64,000 nucleotides of DNA from assembly GCA_964400875.1 (NCBI GenBank), contig CAYNWK010000005.1, positions 17,784 to 81,783 on the forward strand, given 5' to 3'. The notes beneath the pieces are model-generated. The model was given only the letters and a program-made list of their open reading frames with translations. It was not told where the DNA came from and ran no database searches. A program made the translations under genes and the position numbers. The stretch comes from CAYNWK01 sp964400875. Its GTDB lineage: Bacteria; Chloroflexota; Anaerolineae; Anaerolineales; UBA4823. Shown in pieces: positions 15,381 through 24,276 of this stretch; position 1 is the first letter of the stretch; every line of letters starts with the position of its first letter.

Positions 15381-16964
15381 ATGGTCATGGCGTCATTTTC
15401 GCTGGAAGAAGAATACTGGGAGACGTTCGATGTCACCGAGGAAGACATAGAATTCCTCTATAACTATTTGCTCGAGGTCGAAACGCCCCAAACTCCCGGT
15501 GAGTTAGTCGATGCGCTGGTTGGAGAACGCATCCAACGCGAGCTGCAGTCCTTCGAAGAACAGCGCAGCTCGGGCGGTGATTTATATTTCCCCAAAGAGC
15601 ATTACGCTGTCGATCAAGAGTTGGTCTTCCCAGCTCTGGGTTGGCGCAGGGGTAAAGTGGTCGGCGTTCGCCAGGGGACCAATCCGGACCTGCCCGCATT
15701 TGAGGTGATCAAAGTCCAATTGGATGACGGCGAGGAGCACGAGTACGCTGCCAGCCTGGCGGAGCACCCTTTAAACAAACCGCCCGATCTTGCCCAGGAA
15801 GATGAATCCCTCGATCCCGGACAGGTATTAGTCGAGCATGGCAGGGAGCTGGAAAAGCGTTTGGAAGAGGGCCTCGAGGCCCATCCTGATTTTGTGCGCA
15901 TTGCTGGACGCTGGTTCCCACGCGCGCTGTTGGTAGACGTCAACGTAGGTCATTTGAATCTGGCCGAAGCAGTCCTGGATATGGCCGGCGGCGGCCCCAT
16001 GAAAACCGACCAGCTGCTAGAACAGGTCGAGCTGTCCACCGACACCAATCCCAAGCTGGTCGAATTCTCGCTCGATCTGGCGCTGGAAGAAGACGAGCGC
16101 TTCGACGAGGTTGGACCGGCCGGCAAAGTGATGTGGTACCTGAAGCGCCTCGAGCCGGAGGCTGTTCAAGAGACGCCGCTGTACCTGCGTTACCATGAGA
16201 TCGATCACGATCGCGATGTGCTCACTGATGATATGCTCTCCCTGGAACGCGATCTGGATGACGAGCTCTCTCCTCTAGATGAGCCGAGGGAAACTGAACA
16301 AGAGGTCCTCGTCCGGTTGATCTTCCCTCACTGGCGCGCCGGTACCCTGCCGTTATCGGCGCGCATTCGCCACCTTTTCCCGACCGCATACGAAGCGCCG
16401 CGCATCCGCTTCATGCTGGTCGATAAGGCTTCGAAAGAAACGTTCCCGGGTTGGGTCGTGCGGGAGAAGCGCTACGTTTCTGGTTTGCGGGACTGGTATG
16501 AGAAACACGGCCTTATGCCCGGCAGCCTGGTCCGTGTGCGCCGGGGCAAGCAGGCAGGCGAAGTGCTGGTTAGCGTCGATACGCAGCGCTCTAGCCGGGA
16601 CTGGATCCGGACGCTGCTGGTCGGGTCTGACGGCGGTATTGTCTTCGCCATGCTCAAACAAATCGTCTCGGCCGCTTATGACGAGCGCATGGCGATCGCA
16701 ATCCCCGATCAAGACGCCATCGATGCAGTCTGGACGCGCATGCAGAAGAACCGACCGCCGTTCGAGCGGGTGGTTGTTGACATGGTACGAGAGCTGGCAA
16801 AATTGAACCCGCAAAGCCACGTACATGCTAGCGAACTATACGCGGCGGTCAATCTCGTCCGCCGCTGCCCGCCTGCGCCTCTGTTAGCTCTGCTGGCCTC
16901 GCGGCCGTGGTTTATTCACGTCGGCGACTTGCATTTCCGTTTTGATGATTCGGAAAGACCGTAA
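15381..16964 (+). CDS. Conserved protein with winged-helix (HARE-HTH-like) segments, unknown function
   Basis: 527 residues, acidic, no signal peptide or membrane segment. The central part (about residues 190-270) reads like a winged helix of the HARE-HTH type: LNLAEAVLDMAGG followed by PMKTDQLLEQVEL and a hydrophobic wing to KVMWYLKRLEP. A second helical segment near the C-terminus (SHVHASELYAAVNLV to PWFIHV) has the same rhythm. No catalytic motif is seen. A nucleic-acid role is plausible. The next gene (16988) also ends in a helix-turn-helix-like stretch and follows after 23 bases, so the two probably work together. ATG 15381 chosen with GAGG nine bases upstream. Confidence 0.7.
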   Translation: MVMASFSLEEEYWETFDVTEEDIEFLYNYLLEVETPQTPGELVDALVGERIQRELQSFEEQRSSGGDLYFPKEHYAVDQELVFPALGWRRGKVVGVRQGTNPDLPAFEVIKVQLDDGEEHEYAASLAEHPLNKPPDLAQEDESLDPGQVLVEHGRELEKRLEEGLEAHPDFVRIAGRWFPRALLVDVNVGHLNLAEAVLDMAGGGPMKTDQLLEQVELSTDTNPKLVEFSLDLALEEDERFDEVGPAGKVMWYLKRLEPEAVQETPLYLRYHEIDHDRDVLTDDMLSLERDLDDELSPLDEPRETEQEVLVRLIFPHWRAGTLPLSARIRHLFPTAYEAPRIRFMLVDKASKETFPGWVVREKRYVSGLRDWYEKHGLMPGSLVRVRRGKQAGEVLVSVDTQRSSRDWIRTLLVGSDGGIVFAMLKQIVSAAYDERMAIAIPDQDAIDAVWTRMQKNRPPFERVVVDMVRELAKLNPQSHVHASELYAAVNLVRRCPPAPLLALLASRPWFIHVGDLHFRFDDSERP

Positions 16965-16987
16965 CCTAGCCATAGTTGGAGGAGTTT

Positions 16988-17425
16988 GTGGCTGAAGCCA
17001 GGCGTTTTAGTTTAGTCAAGCCGACCTTACAAACACGGTTTCACATCGATTTTGATTGGTGGAGCCAGAATGACCGCAACTGGCGGATCCATATGCAGGG
17101 TTTGCTTTGTTCCGAGCATAGGGAGGCTTTCGCCAATCTAAACGGAAACGAGCTGGTGGATTGGGTCGATCCGGAAACGGCCGAAGTGCAGCAAGTTGAC
17201 GGATTGCAGCACGTTCTGATCACCCACTGCGCCCAGGCAGAAGGGTTCATCACCGAGCATACTTCGATGGTGGAAGCAGTGTTCCGTTTATTCCTGGCGA
17301 ACGGAAATACGCCGATGACGCCAGTTGAACTGGCAGAGCAGCTGGGACGCCGCCCCGAGGTGATCTTGCGGACCCTTTCCGGGTTGCGGGTTTACAAAGG
17401 CCTGCGTCCCTGCCCGGGCTGTTGA
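16988..17425 (+). CDS. Small conserved protein with C-terminal helix-turn-helix-like segment
   Basis: 145 residues. The first half (SLVKPTLQTRFHIDFDWW) is not recognised; the C-terminal 50 residues (MVEAVFRLFLANGNTPMTP then VELAEQLGRRPEVILRTLSG) look like a winged helix, and the protein ends in CPGC. GTG at 16988 is preferred because GGAGG stands 5 bases before it, the TTG at 16976 being inside the ribosome site. Its stop codon falls in TTGACA 12 bases before tRNA-Arg. Confidence 0.6.
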   Translation: MAEARRFSLVKPTLQTRFHIDFDWWSQNDRNWRIHMQGLLCSEHREAFANLNGNELVDWVDPETAEVQQVDGLQHVLITHCAQAEGFITEHTSMVEAVFRLFLANGNTPMTPVELAEQLGRRPEVILRTLSGLRVYKGLRPCPGC

Positions 17426-17436
17426 CAATTTGAACT

Positions 17437-17509
17437 GCCCCCGTAGCTTAATGGATAGAGCAGAGGTCTTCTAAACCTAAGGTTGTGGGTTCGAATCCCG
17501 CCGGGGGCG
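17437..17509 (+). tRNA. tRNA-Arg (anticodon TCT)
   Basis: A full cloverleaf: acceptor GCCCCCG (17437-17443) pairs with CGGGGGC (17502-17508), discriminator G; D-arm GCTTAATGGATAGAGC; anticodon loop CTTCTAA with TCT at 17470-17472; T-arm GTGGG-TTCGAAT-CCCGC. The first anticodon-stem pair is a G/A mismatch. CCA is not encoded. It reads AGA/AGG codons. Confidence 0.95.
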
Positions 17510-17590
17510 CTCTGCCCAGCGCAGCGACTCAGATATTCAGCTGTTGAGTTCTGCGACTGGTTACCTTAGCAATTGAGATTAGGTGTGAAC

Positions 17591-18112
17591 ATGAGCATCG
17601 AAAGACCCGCAGCGTTCGATTTTAAAGGCGCTAAAGTTACTATCGTGGGGGCTGATCTGCAGGCAGGCGAGCCTGCACCGGAATTTCGCGGCCAGAAACC
17701 GGACTGGTCACTGGACGATGCTTTGACCAGCACGCAGGGAAAGGTACGCATCATCGGATCGCTGCCCTCGATCAACACCTCGGTTTGCGATCGTGAGACG
17801 CGGTATTTTAACGAGGTTGCAACCGCGCAGAGTGATGATATCGTGATCCTCATGGTCAGCATGGACCTGCCGTATTCACAAAAGAATTGGTGCGCTGCGG
17901 CCGGCGTTGACAACGTCGAAATGTATTCCGACCATCTGGAAGGTGAGTTCGGTGCGAAGTACGGGGTGTTACTCAAGGAAGTGCGCCTTCTACGTCGGGC
18001 GATCTTTGTCGTAGATCGGAATGGGAAGATCGCCTATGCAGATTATATGCCCACGTTTGGGGATGAGCCGGACTATGATGCAGTCCTGGAAGCGGCCCGC
18101 CAGGCGTTGTGA
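17591..18112 (+). CDS. tpx: Thiol peroxidase (Tpx, atypical 2-Cys peroxiredoxin)
   Basis: 173-residue peroxidase that reduces hydroperoxides with thioredoxin. The peroxidatic Cys66 sits in PSINTSVCDRETRYFNE and the resolving Cys101 in QKNWCAAAGVDNVE, exactly the Tpx pattern. Cytoplasmic in a monoderm cell. ATG at 17591 with AGGTG seven bases upstream. It heads a run of stress genes: hsp20 follows after 27 bases and lon after that. Confidence 0.95.
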   Translation: MSIERPAAFDFKGAKVTIVGADLQAGEPAPEFRGQKPDWSLDDALTSTQGKVRIIGSLPSINTSVCDRETRYFNEVATAQSDDIVILMVSMDLPYSQKNWCAAAGVDNVEMYSDHLEGEFGAKYGVLLKEVRLLRRAIFVVDRNGKIAYADYMPTFGDEPDYDAVLEAARQAL

Positions 18113-18139
18113 GCGAGCTATGCACAAGGAGGTGGTCGA

Positions 18140-18565
18140 ATGGTTGAAGTACGCTTGAAAACCGCCGCGGATCGCCCTGGGTGGTTCGTCTCGGAAGAAC
18201 GCCACCGGCCATCCTCTCCGTTGAATCGCTGGCGGATGACTGGACGTACCCACGTCTGGCGACCACCGACGGATGTTTACGAGACTGAGGTGACCGTTGT
18301 CGTGCGCGTGGAGATTGCCGGTATGCGTGAGGAGGAGTTTTCCATCGCGCTTTCGGACCGGTATCTGGTGATTCGCGGCCAGCGCCCGGACGTGCCGGAA
18401 AGGCGCGCCTATCACCAGATGGAGATATTCTTTGGTGAGTTCATGAGCGAGGTGGAATTGCCCGTCCAGGTAGTGGCAGAAGAAGCTTCCGCTGAGTACC
18501 AGGCTGGATTTTTAAGGGTAACCTTGCCAAAAGCGCTTCCAAAGAAGATCGAAATTCAGGATTGA
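18140..18565 (+). CDS. Hsp20-family small heat shock protein
   Basis: 141 residues with an alpha-crystallin domain from about 43 to 135: DVYETEVTVVVRVEIAGM opens it, and AGFLRVTLPKALPK is the conserved GxLxxxLPK close. It should hold unfolding proteins for ATP-dependent refolding. GGAGGTGG lies just before the ATG at 18140. No CIRCE or other heat-shock operator was found upstream; it probably shares the tpx transcript. The usual C-terminal IxI motif appears as IEI at the very end. Confidence 0.93.
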   Translation: MVEVRLKTAADRPGWFVSEERHRPSSPLNRWRMTGRTHVWRPPTDVYETEVTVVVRVEIAGMREEEFSIALSDRYLVIRGQRPDVPERRAYHQMEIFFGEFMSEVELPVQVVAEEASAEYQAGFLRVTLPKALPKKIEIQD

Positions 18566-18607
18566 TCGCAGCTAATTTCAATAAAAGAGCTATTTTCCAG
18601 TTTCCTT

Positions 18608-21193
18608 ATGCCTGCCTCACGTTGGAACGACGACATCATTGAGATCTTGAGGTGGATCGCCGAGGATGAGAACGCGGCCGATCTGCTGAGACTCAGCCCG
18701 ATCCTCACCCAGGTCATGACTGAAGACGATGACGGCGAAGGTCAGGCAGCCGAAGCCGAGTTCGATACAGGGAAGATCCCCTCGACGTTGCCCATCTTGC
18801 CTTTGCGCGGGGTGGTGGTCTATCCCCAGACCGCGGTTCCCTTGACTATCGGACAGCCGCGCTCCGTACGGCTGGTCGACGATGTCGTGGCGGGCGAAGA
18901 GCGTCTGATCGGGCTGGTCGCTTCCCGTGACGCTGATCTCGAAACGCCGGGCCCGGAAGATTTGTATCCGGTTGGGACCGTAGCGATGGTTCACCGCCTT
19001 TTCCGTGCTCCGGACGGTACCATCCGCTTACTGGTACAGGGGTTAGCGCGCATCCGTCTTGGAGAATTCGTTGAAGTTGAACCCTATCTCAAAGCAGAAA
19101 TCCAGGTGATCGCTGAGGAAACCGAAGACGACCTGGAAGTCGTAGCGTTAGCCCGCAACGCTCGGGAGCAATTTGAAAAGATCGCCAACATGATCCCCTC
19201 CATCCCTGACGAGCTCGTCTCCTCGGTTGTCGGGCTGGAGGACCCCCTGCAAACGGTCTACACCATTTCGAACTTCCAACGTATGGACCTGTCCACCGCC
19301 CAGGAGCTGTTGGAGATCGATTCGGTCTCGGACAAGCTTCGCCGGTTGGTGGCCCTCCTGGCCCGGGAAGCAGAGGTCCTGGAGATCGGTCAAAAGATCC
19401 AGAACGAGGCGCGTTCCGAGATCGAGAAGGTGCAGCGCGAATATTTCCTGCGGGAACAGCTCAAAGCAATCCAGCGAGAACTTGGCGAAAGCGACGAACA
19501 GGCCGCTGAAGTAGAGGAGTTCCGCCAGAAGATAGAGGCGGCTGGAATGCCGGAGGAGGCTGAGAAGATGTCCCGCCGGGAGCTGGACAGATTGTCCCGC
19601 CTGCCGACTGCCGCTGCAGAATATGGGGTCATCCGCACGTATCTGGACTGGCTGGTCTCGCTGCCCTGGTCGGTCACGACCGACGACAACCTGGACATCG
19701 GCCATGCCCGGGAAGTGTTAGACCATGATCATTTCGGGCTCGAAGACGTGAAGGACCGCATTCTGGAGTACCTGGCGGTTCGCAAGCTGCGCCTGGAGCG
19801 AAAGGATGAATTGGAAGCCTTGGAAGACGAGGACGCCATCCGTAAAGTGCGGGAGGGCGTCATTCTGTGCTTCGTCGGGCCTCCCGGAGTCGGTAAGACC
19901 TCCCTGGGGCGCTCCATCGCGCGGGCCATGGGCCGCAAGTTTATCCGCATTTCCCTTGGCGGCGTGCGTGATGAAGCCGAGATTCGCGGCCACCGCCGCA
20001 CGTACATTGGCGCGCTGCCCGGACGGATTATCCAGGCGATCCGGCGGGTAGAATCGCACAACCCGGTGTTCATGCTCGACGAGGTCGATAAACTGACCTT
20101 TGATTTCCACGGTGACCCGGCTTCCGCGCTATTGGAGGTGCTCGACCCCGAACAAAATTCCGAGTTCCGCGACCACTATCTGGAGGTGGCTTACGACCTT
20201 TCCCAGGTGATGTTCATCACCACGGCGAACCTGCTTGAGCCCATCCCCGGGCCGCTGCGCGATCGCATGGAGATCATCCGCCTGTCCAGCTATACGGAGA
20301 GCGAGAAGGTGCAGATCGCCAAGGGCTACCTGATCCCCCGCCAGCTGTTGGAAAACGGCTTGAGGCCGGACGAGGTGAGCTACAGCGACGAAGCCCTGGA
20401 GACGATCATCCGTTCCTACACCCGCGAGGCTGGAGTGCGCAGCCTGGAGAGGGAGATTGGCTCCGTCGCCCGCAAAGTGGTCACGCGCATCGCGGAAGGC
20501 AAGGAAGAGTTGGTCAAGATCACTCCGGAAAAGGTCCGCGAATACTTAGGCCGCCAGAAATTTTTCACCAACGAGGAGATCGCCGAACGCACTTCCATCC
20601 CCGGAGTAGCGACCGGCCTGGCGTACACCCCGACCGGAGGAGAGGTGCTGTTCGTAGAAGCCACTCGCATGCCTGGCAGCAAAGGTTTCCAATTGACCGG
20701 CTCTCTGGGAGATGTGATGCAGGAATCGGCGCGGGCGGCGCTATCTTACGTGCGCTCCCGGGCTGAAGAGCTCGGACTTGACCCCGATTTCTTTGAAAAG
20801 ACCGATATCCACCTGCACGTCCCGACCGGGTCGCAGCCGAAAGATGGACCTTCGGCCGGCGTGACCATGGCAACGGCGCTGGCCTCGTTAATCGCCGGAA
20901 AGTCGGTGAGGGCGGATGTAGGCATGACCGGGGAAATCACTCTGCGGGGACAGGTGTTGCCCATTGGCGGGGTCAAGGAAAAGGTGCTTGCGGCGCACCG
21001 CAGCCATTTGAAAACGGTTATCTTGCCGAGACGCAACGAAGCCGACCTGGAAGATCTGCCCGAGGAAGTCCTGAAGGACATCGAGTTCGTCTTTGTGGAT
21101 ACCGTCGACCAGGTCCTGGCTGCCGCACTGGAGCCAGACGCTAAGAAGGGTCGCAAGAAGAAGTCAAGCGAACAAGTATTGGAACATGCCTAA
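18608..21193 (+). CDS. lon: ATP-dependent Lon protease
   Basis: 861-residue LonA. An N-terminal substrate domain starts at LPILPLRGVVVYP (about residue 61); the preceding 60 residues are an acidic extension. The AAA+ module has Walker A GPPGVGKT at 424-431, and the S16 peptidase has Ser749 (DGPSAGVT) and Lys792 (GGVKEKVL), 43 residues apart as in E. coli. The ATG at 18608 has only a weak ribosome site; a later start at ATG 18716 would remove 36 codons of the extension. The C-terminus is Lys-rich. Its last codons overlap the start of a receiver gene by 8 bases. Follows tpx and hsp20 in a stress cluster. Confidence 0.96.
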   Translation: MPASRWNDDIIEILRWIAEDENAADLLRLSPILTQVMTEDDDGEGQAAEAEFDTGKIPSTLPILPLRGVVVYPQTAVPLTIGQPRSVRLVDDVVAGEERLIGLVASRDADLETPGPEDLYPVGTVAMVHRLFRAPDGTIRLLVQGLARIRLGEFVEVEPYLKAEIQVIAEETEDDLEVVALARNAREQFEKIANMIPSIPDELVSSVVGLEDPLQTVYTISNFQRMDLSTAQELLEIDSVSDKLRRLVALLAREAEVLEIGQKIQNEARSEIEKVQREYFLREQLKAIQRELGESDEQAAEVEEFRQKIEAAGMPEEAEKMSRRELDRLSRLPTAAAEYGVIRTYLDWLVSLPWSVTTDDNLDIGHAREVLDHDHFGLEDVKDRILEYLAVRKLRLERKDELEALEDEDAIRKVREGVILCFVGPPGVGKTSLGRSIARAMGRKFIRISLGGVRDEAEIRGHRRTYIGALPGRIIQAIRRVESHNPVFMLDEVDKLTFDFHGDPASALLEVLDPEQNSEFRDHYLEVAYDLSQVMFITTANLLEPIPGPLRDRMEIIRLSSYTESEKVQIAKGYLIPRQLLENGLRPDEVSYSDEALETIIRSYTREAGVRSLEREIGSVARKVVTRIAEGKEELVKITPEKVREYLGRQKFFTNEEIAERTSIPGVATGLAYTPTGGEVLFVEATRMPGSKGFQLTGSLGDVMQESARAALSYVRSRAEELGLDPDFFEKTDIHLHVPTGSQPKDGPSAGVTMATALASLIAGKSVRADVGMTGEITLRGQVLPIGGVKEKVLAAHRSHLKTVILPRRNEADLEDLPEEVLKDIEFVFVDTVDQVLAAALEPDAKKGRKKKSSEQVLEHA

Positions 21194-21560
21194 AGTCCTC
21201 CTGATCGAAGACGATAAATCGATGCTCTCCCTCGTCAGCATGTTTCTGGAAGTTGAGGGGTATGAAGTCGTGCAGGTCAACAGTGGGGAGGACGTGCACA
21301 GTGTTGCAGACATTCTCACCGCAGTGAAAAAAGCGCAGCCGGCGCTGATCCTGATGGACGTCCACCTGCACAAGATGACCGGTTTCGACGTGCTGCATGG
21401 TTTGCGCGGCGACTCGGATTTGAAAGATGTGTTGGTATTGATGTCCTCCGGTATGGACCTCGCCTATGAATGTAAGCGTGAAGGGGCTAACGGCTTCATT
21501 TTGAAGCCGTATATGCCCGATGAGTTAGCCGAAAAAATTCAAAAAACATTAGGGATATAG
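21186..21560 (+). CDS. Single-domain response regulator overlapping lon
   Basis: 124-residue receiver protein: acidic D9/D10, phospho-acceptor Asp58 (LILMDVHLHKMTGFDV), and Lys in FILKPYMPDE. No output domain. The ATG at 21186 is inside the last codons of lon (8-base overlap), so translation is coupled. A receiver coupled to a protease gene could be an adaptor or a regulated substrate, but this is inference. No kinase nearby. Confidence 0.9.
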   Translation: MPKVLLIEDDKSMLSLVSMFLEVEGYEVVQVNSGEDVHSVADILTAVKKAQPALILMDVHLHKMTGFDVLHGLRGDSDLKDVLVLMSSGMDLAYECKREGANGFILKPYMPDELAEKIQKTLGI

Positions 21561-21572
21561 AACAGAAACCAC

Positions 21573-23318
21573 GTGGGAAATAAAAAAACGCGCGCCCAAA
21601 TGCAGTGGCGCACAATCGATTTGCATTTACATACCCCCGCCTCGAGCGATTATCAGAATCCGGAAGTTACATTTTTGGATCTGCTGCAACGCGCCGAAGC
21701 GCGGGGGTTGGATATGATCGCATTCGCCGATCATAATACCATTGCCGGATACCGTTCCATGAAGGAAGAGATCCAGCGGCTGGAGTTCCTGGCAAGCTCC
21801 GAGCGTATTTTGCCGGAAGAGCAGGCCCGCCTGAAAGAGTACCAGCGGCTGACGAACAAGATCCTGGTTTTGCCGGGCTTCGAGTTCACCGCCACTTTTG
21901 GCTTTCACATTTTGGCGATATTTCCGGAAAACAAACCGGTGAGGGAGATCGAGCATTTGCTGCTCAACCTCAATATTCCGGTGGACCAGCTAGATGAGGG
22001 TTCGGACACCGTAGGAGCGTCCAGCGACGTGATCACCGTGTACAGGTTGGTCAAAGAAGCCGGTGGGATGGCTATCGCTGCGCACGCCAACTCCAGCAAT
22101 GGCGTGGCGATGCGCGGTTTCGCTTTTGGCGGACAGACTCGCATCGCCTATACTCAGGATCCCAATCTTTACGCCCTGGAGGTTACCGACCTCGAGCACA
22201 AAGGACGCCGCACGACCGCAGCCTTCTTCAGTGGAACCAAGCCGGAATATCCCCGGCGCATGCACTGCATCCAGGGGTCGGACGCTCATCGGCTGATTGG
22301 CGACGAGAATCGGCGGAAGAATTTAGGCGTGGGTGACCGGCCTACGGATATCCTGGTGTCGGAGGTCAGCTTCGAGGCCTTCAAGGAGATCTTGGAGAGC
22401 AATGACTTCGCCCGCACGCGCCCCCACCGGCATAAAGAGGAGCCGGCCTTTGACTTCATTCGCGCAGCCCGGGAGGAGGGCGGCAACATCGTGCAAGATT
22501 TCCACGAGAACATGTCCGTACGGGGCGGACGTCTGTACGCCATCCTTGCCGATGTGTGCGCTTTCGCAAACACCAACGGTGGCACTCTGTTCATCGGATT
22601 AAATGCTGATATGCGCAAGCCTGTGGTCGGAGTGAAAGATCCCAAAACATCTCAAGCCCACCTGGAAAAAGAGATCAGCAATCGCATCAGCCCTCCTCTC
22701 AAATGTAATATCGACGTGCAGAACGCCAACGGCAAGCAGATCTTGCGTGTGCTGGTGCCGCGCGGCGATGACCCACCTTACGTGGTGGACGATTACAAGG
22801 TCTACGTGCGCTCCGAATCGGAGACGGGTTTGGCGGTCCGAGATGAGATCGTCAACCTGGTCTTTCGAGGCCAGCGAGGGCGGAATGGAGCCGCGGCACA
22901 GGATTCGAACGCCGTCGAGCAGGTGGATAAAAGCGCGGCGGGAGATGGCGGTTCTGATGAGAACTATGCGCCGCGCACCGGGGTGGAAGTAGTTGAAGTC
23001 GATGAGCGCGATGGCCAACGCTATTACACCGTGCGGGATTTGCGTAACGGCAATGTGGTCAAGAACGTGACTCATAAATCCGCCCGCCGGTTGTGGTCCT
23101 ATGCCTTGAAGGAGTACGCCAAGCTGCCCGACGAGATGTCCAAGGCAAACGTTCAATGGCAGGGAAGTTATGGATTGTTGAGCCGGGATAAGCACGGCAA
23201 TCGCGAGCGTTACGATCTAGTCCAGCGCACGCCGACCGGCTACCGCTACTATTTCGGCGTGACCGAAGATGGTATTCACGGTCCCTGGAAGCCGCTGGTC
23301 GGCAGTGAGGATGAGTAA
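21573..23318 (+). CDS. PHP-domain phosphoesterase fused to an AlbA_2-like DNA-binding domain
   Basis: 581 residues in three parts. Residues 12-285 are a PHP metal-dependent phosphoesterase with DLHLHTPASSD (H18, H20), FADHNTI, AIAAHANSS and GSDAHR supplying the metal ligands. Residues about 300-430 resemble the AlbA_2 / Schlafen-type domain (VCAFANTNGGTLFIGL, then RVLVPRGDDPPY). Residues 460-581 are an unassigned domain with aromatic residues (WQGSYGLL, YRYYFG). Such a combination suggests nucleic-acid or nucleotide phosphodiester hydrolysis, perhaps in defence or repair. GTG at 21573 is the longest start; ATG at 21600 also fits. Downstream GNAT gene overlaps by 8 bases. Confidence 0.82.
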   Translation: MGNKKTRAQMQWRTIDLHLHTPASSDYQNPEVTFLDLLQRAEARGLDMIAFADHNTIAGYRSMKEEIQRLEFLASSERILPEEQARLKEYQRLTNKILVLPGFEFTATFGFHILAIFPENKPVREIEHLLLNLNIPVDQLDEGSDTVGASSDVITVYRLVKEAGGMAIAAHANSSNGVAMRGFAFGGQTRIAYTQDPNLYALEVTDLEHKGRRTTAAFFSGTKPEYPRRMHCIQGSDAHRLIGDENRRKNLGVGDRPTDILVSEVSFEAFKEILESNDFARTRPHRHKEEPAFDFIRAAREEGGNIVQDFHENMSVRGGRLYAILADVCAFANTNGGTLFIGLNADMRKPVVGVKDPKTSQAHLEKEISNRISPPLKCNIDVQNANGKQILRVLVPRGDDPPYVVDDYKVYVRSESETGLAVRDEIVNLVFRGQRGRNGAAAQDSNAVEQVDKSAAGDGGSDENYAPRTGVEVVEVDERDGQRYYTVRDLRNGNVVKNVTHKSARRLWSYALKEYAKLPDEMSKANVQWQGSYGLLSRDKHGNRERYDLVQRTPTGYRYYFGVTEDGIHGPWKPLVGSEDE

Positions 23319-23745
23319 CCCGACCCTCACGATCCGCACATTCCGCTATCCGCAGGATTACCCGGCTGTGCGCGCCTTGTGGGAGCACTCCGGTCCCGGA
23401 ATCCAGTTAGGCCGTTCGGACGAACCGCAAGAGATCGTTAAAAAACTGCAGCGCGACCCTGAACTGTTCCTTGTCGCCGAGGTCGATGATTTAATTGTTG
23501 GCGTCGTGGTTGGAGGCTTCGACGGCCGGCGGGGGATCGTTTACCACCTGGCGGTCAACCAGGCTTACCGTTCACGCGGCATCGCCGCAGCCTTAATGGA
23601 GACACTGGAGGAGCGCCTGCGCGCAAAGGGCTGCTTGCGTTCTTACCTGCTGGTGACCAAAGATAACGCCGCGGGCATGCGCTTTTACGAGAGGCGTGGT
23701 TGGCGGCGGATGGAATTATTTGCTTACGGGAAGGACCTCGATTGA
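23311..23745 (+). CDS. GNAT-family N-acetyltransferase
   Basis: 144-residue single-domain acetyltransferase. The acetyl-CoA loop is VNQAYRSRGIAAALM (Q/RxxGxxA) and the C-terminal NAAGMRFYERRGW is the usual RimI-like strand-helix. Acceptor unknown: a protein N-terminus or a small amine. ATG at 23311 overlaps the PHP gene's end by 8 bases and the mog gene's TTG start overlaps its stop codon, so three genes are tightly coupled. Confidence 0.9.
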   Translation: MSNPTLTIRTFRYPQDYPAVRALWEHSGPGIQLGRSDEPQEIVKKLQRDPELFLVAEVDDLIVGVVVGGFDGRRGIVYHLAVNQAYRSRGIAAALMETLEERLRAKGCLRSYLLVTKDNAAGMRFYERRGWRRMELFAYGKDLD

Positions 23746-24251
23746 AGGTCAGCATTGGGATCATCACCGTATCGGATCGCTCGGCCCGGGGTGAACGGGC
23801 TGACGCTTCTGGTCCAGCCTTGGAGCAGTTTATTAAGGCCCAGGGCTGGCAGGTCGGCCGTACCCTGATCGTCCCCGACGAACTGCAAACTGTGCGAGAT
23901 TTGTTGATCGCCTGGGCTGGCGACGGGGACCTCGACGTTATTCTCACTACCGGGGGGACCGGGTTCAGCCCGCGGGACGTTACTCCGGAGGCAACGGAAG
24001 CGGCCCTCGAGCGCCGCGCCCCCGGGATCGCGGAAGCGATGCGGGCGGCCAGCCTGGCGATCACACCGCATGCCATGTTATCCCGGGCGGTCGCCGGTAT
24101 TCGCGGGCGGACGTTGATCGTCAACCTTCCCGGGAGCCCAAAGGGTGCAGTAGAAAACTTGCAGGTGATCAGGCCGGTTTTGGAGCATGCCGTGCAGCTG
24201 CTTTCCGAGGATCCCGGGGCCGAAGCCGGTCACGATTTGAAGTCTGCCTGA
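23742..24251 (+). CDS. mog: Molybdopterin adenylyltransferase / MoaB-Mog family
   Basis: 169 residues of the MoaB/Mog fold that binds molybdopterin and, in Mog, adenylates it before molybdenum insertion. TTGGTGFSPRDVTPEAT is the family signature, followed by NLPGSPKGAVENLQ. The start is a TTG at 23742 overlapping the previous stop (TTGA), with AAGGA upstream; the longer frame to 23700 duplicates the GNAT coding region. No other molybdenum cofactor genes are in the window. MoaB and Mog cannot be told apart from sequence here. Confidence 0.9.
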   Translation: MKVSIGIITVSDRSARGERADASGPALEQFIKAQGWQVGRTLIVPDELQTVRDLLIAWAGDGDLDVILTTGGTGFSPRDVTPEATEAALERRAPGIAEAMRAASLAITPHAMLSRAVAGIRGRTLIVNLPGSPKGAVENLQVIRPVLEHAVQLLSEDPGAEAGHDLKSA

Positions 24252-24276
24252 TGCGCGCAAGGATGAGCTGGTTACA

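Noticed and set aside
16353..16826. 157-codon minus-strand frame
   Set aside because: Antisense to the 527-residue winged-helix protein, no ribosome site or motif.
18113..18139. CIRCE-type heat-shock operator before hsp20
   Set aside because: No TTAGCACTC-N9-GAGTGCTAA pattern here or before tpx.
22599..23195. 198-codon minus-strand frame
   Set aside because: Antisense to the PHP/AlbA-like gene, whose motifs are clear on the plus strand.
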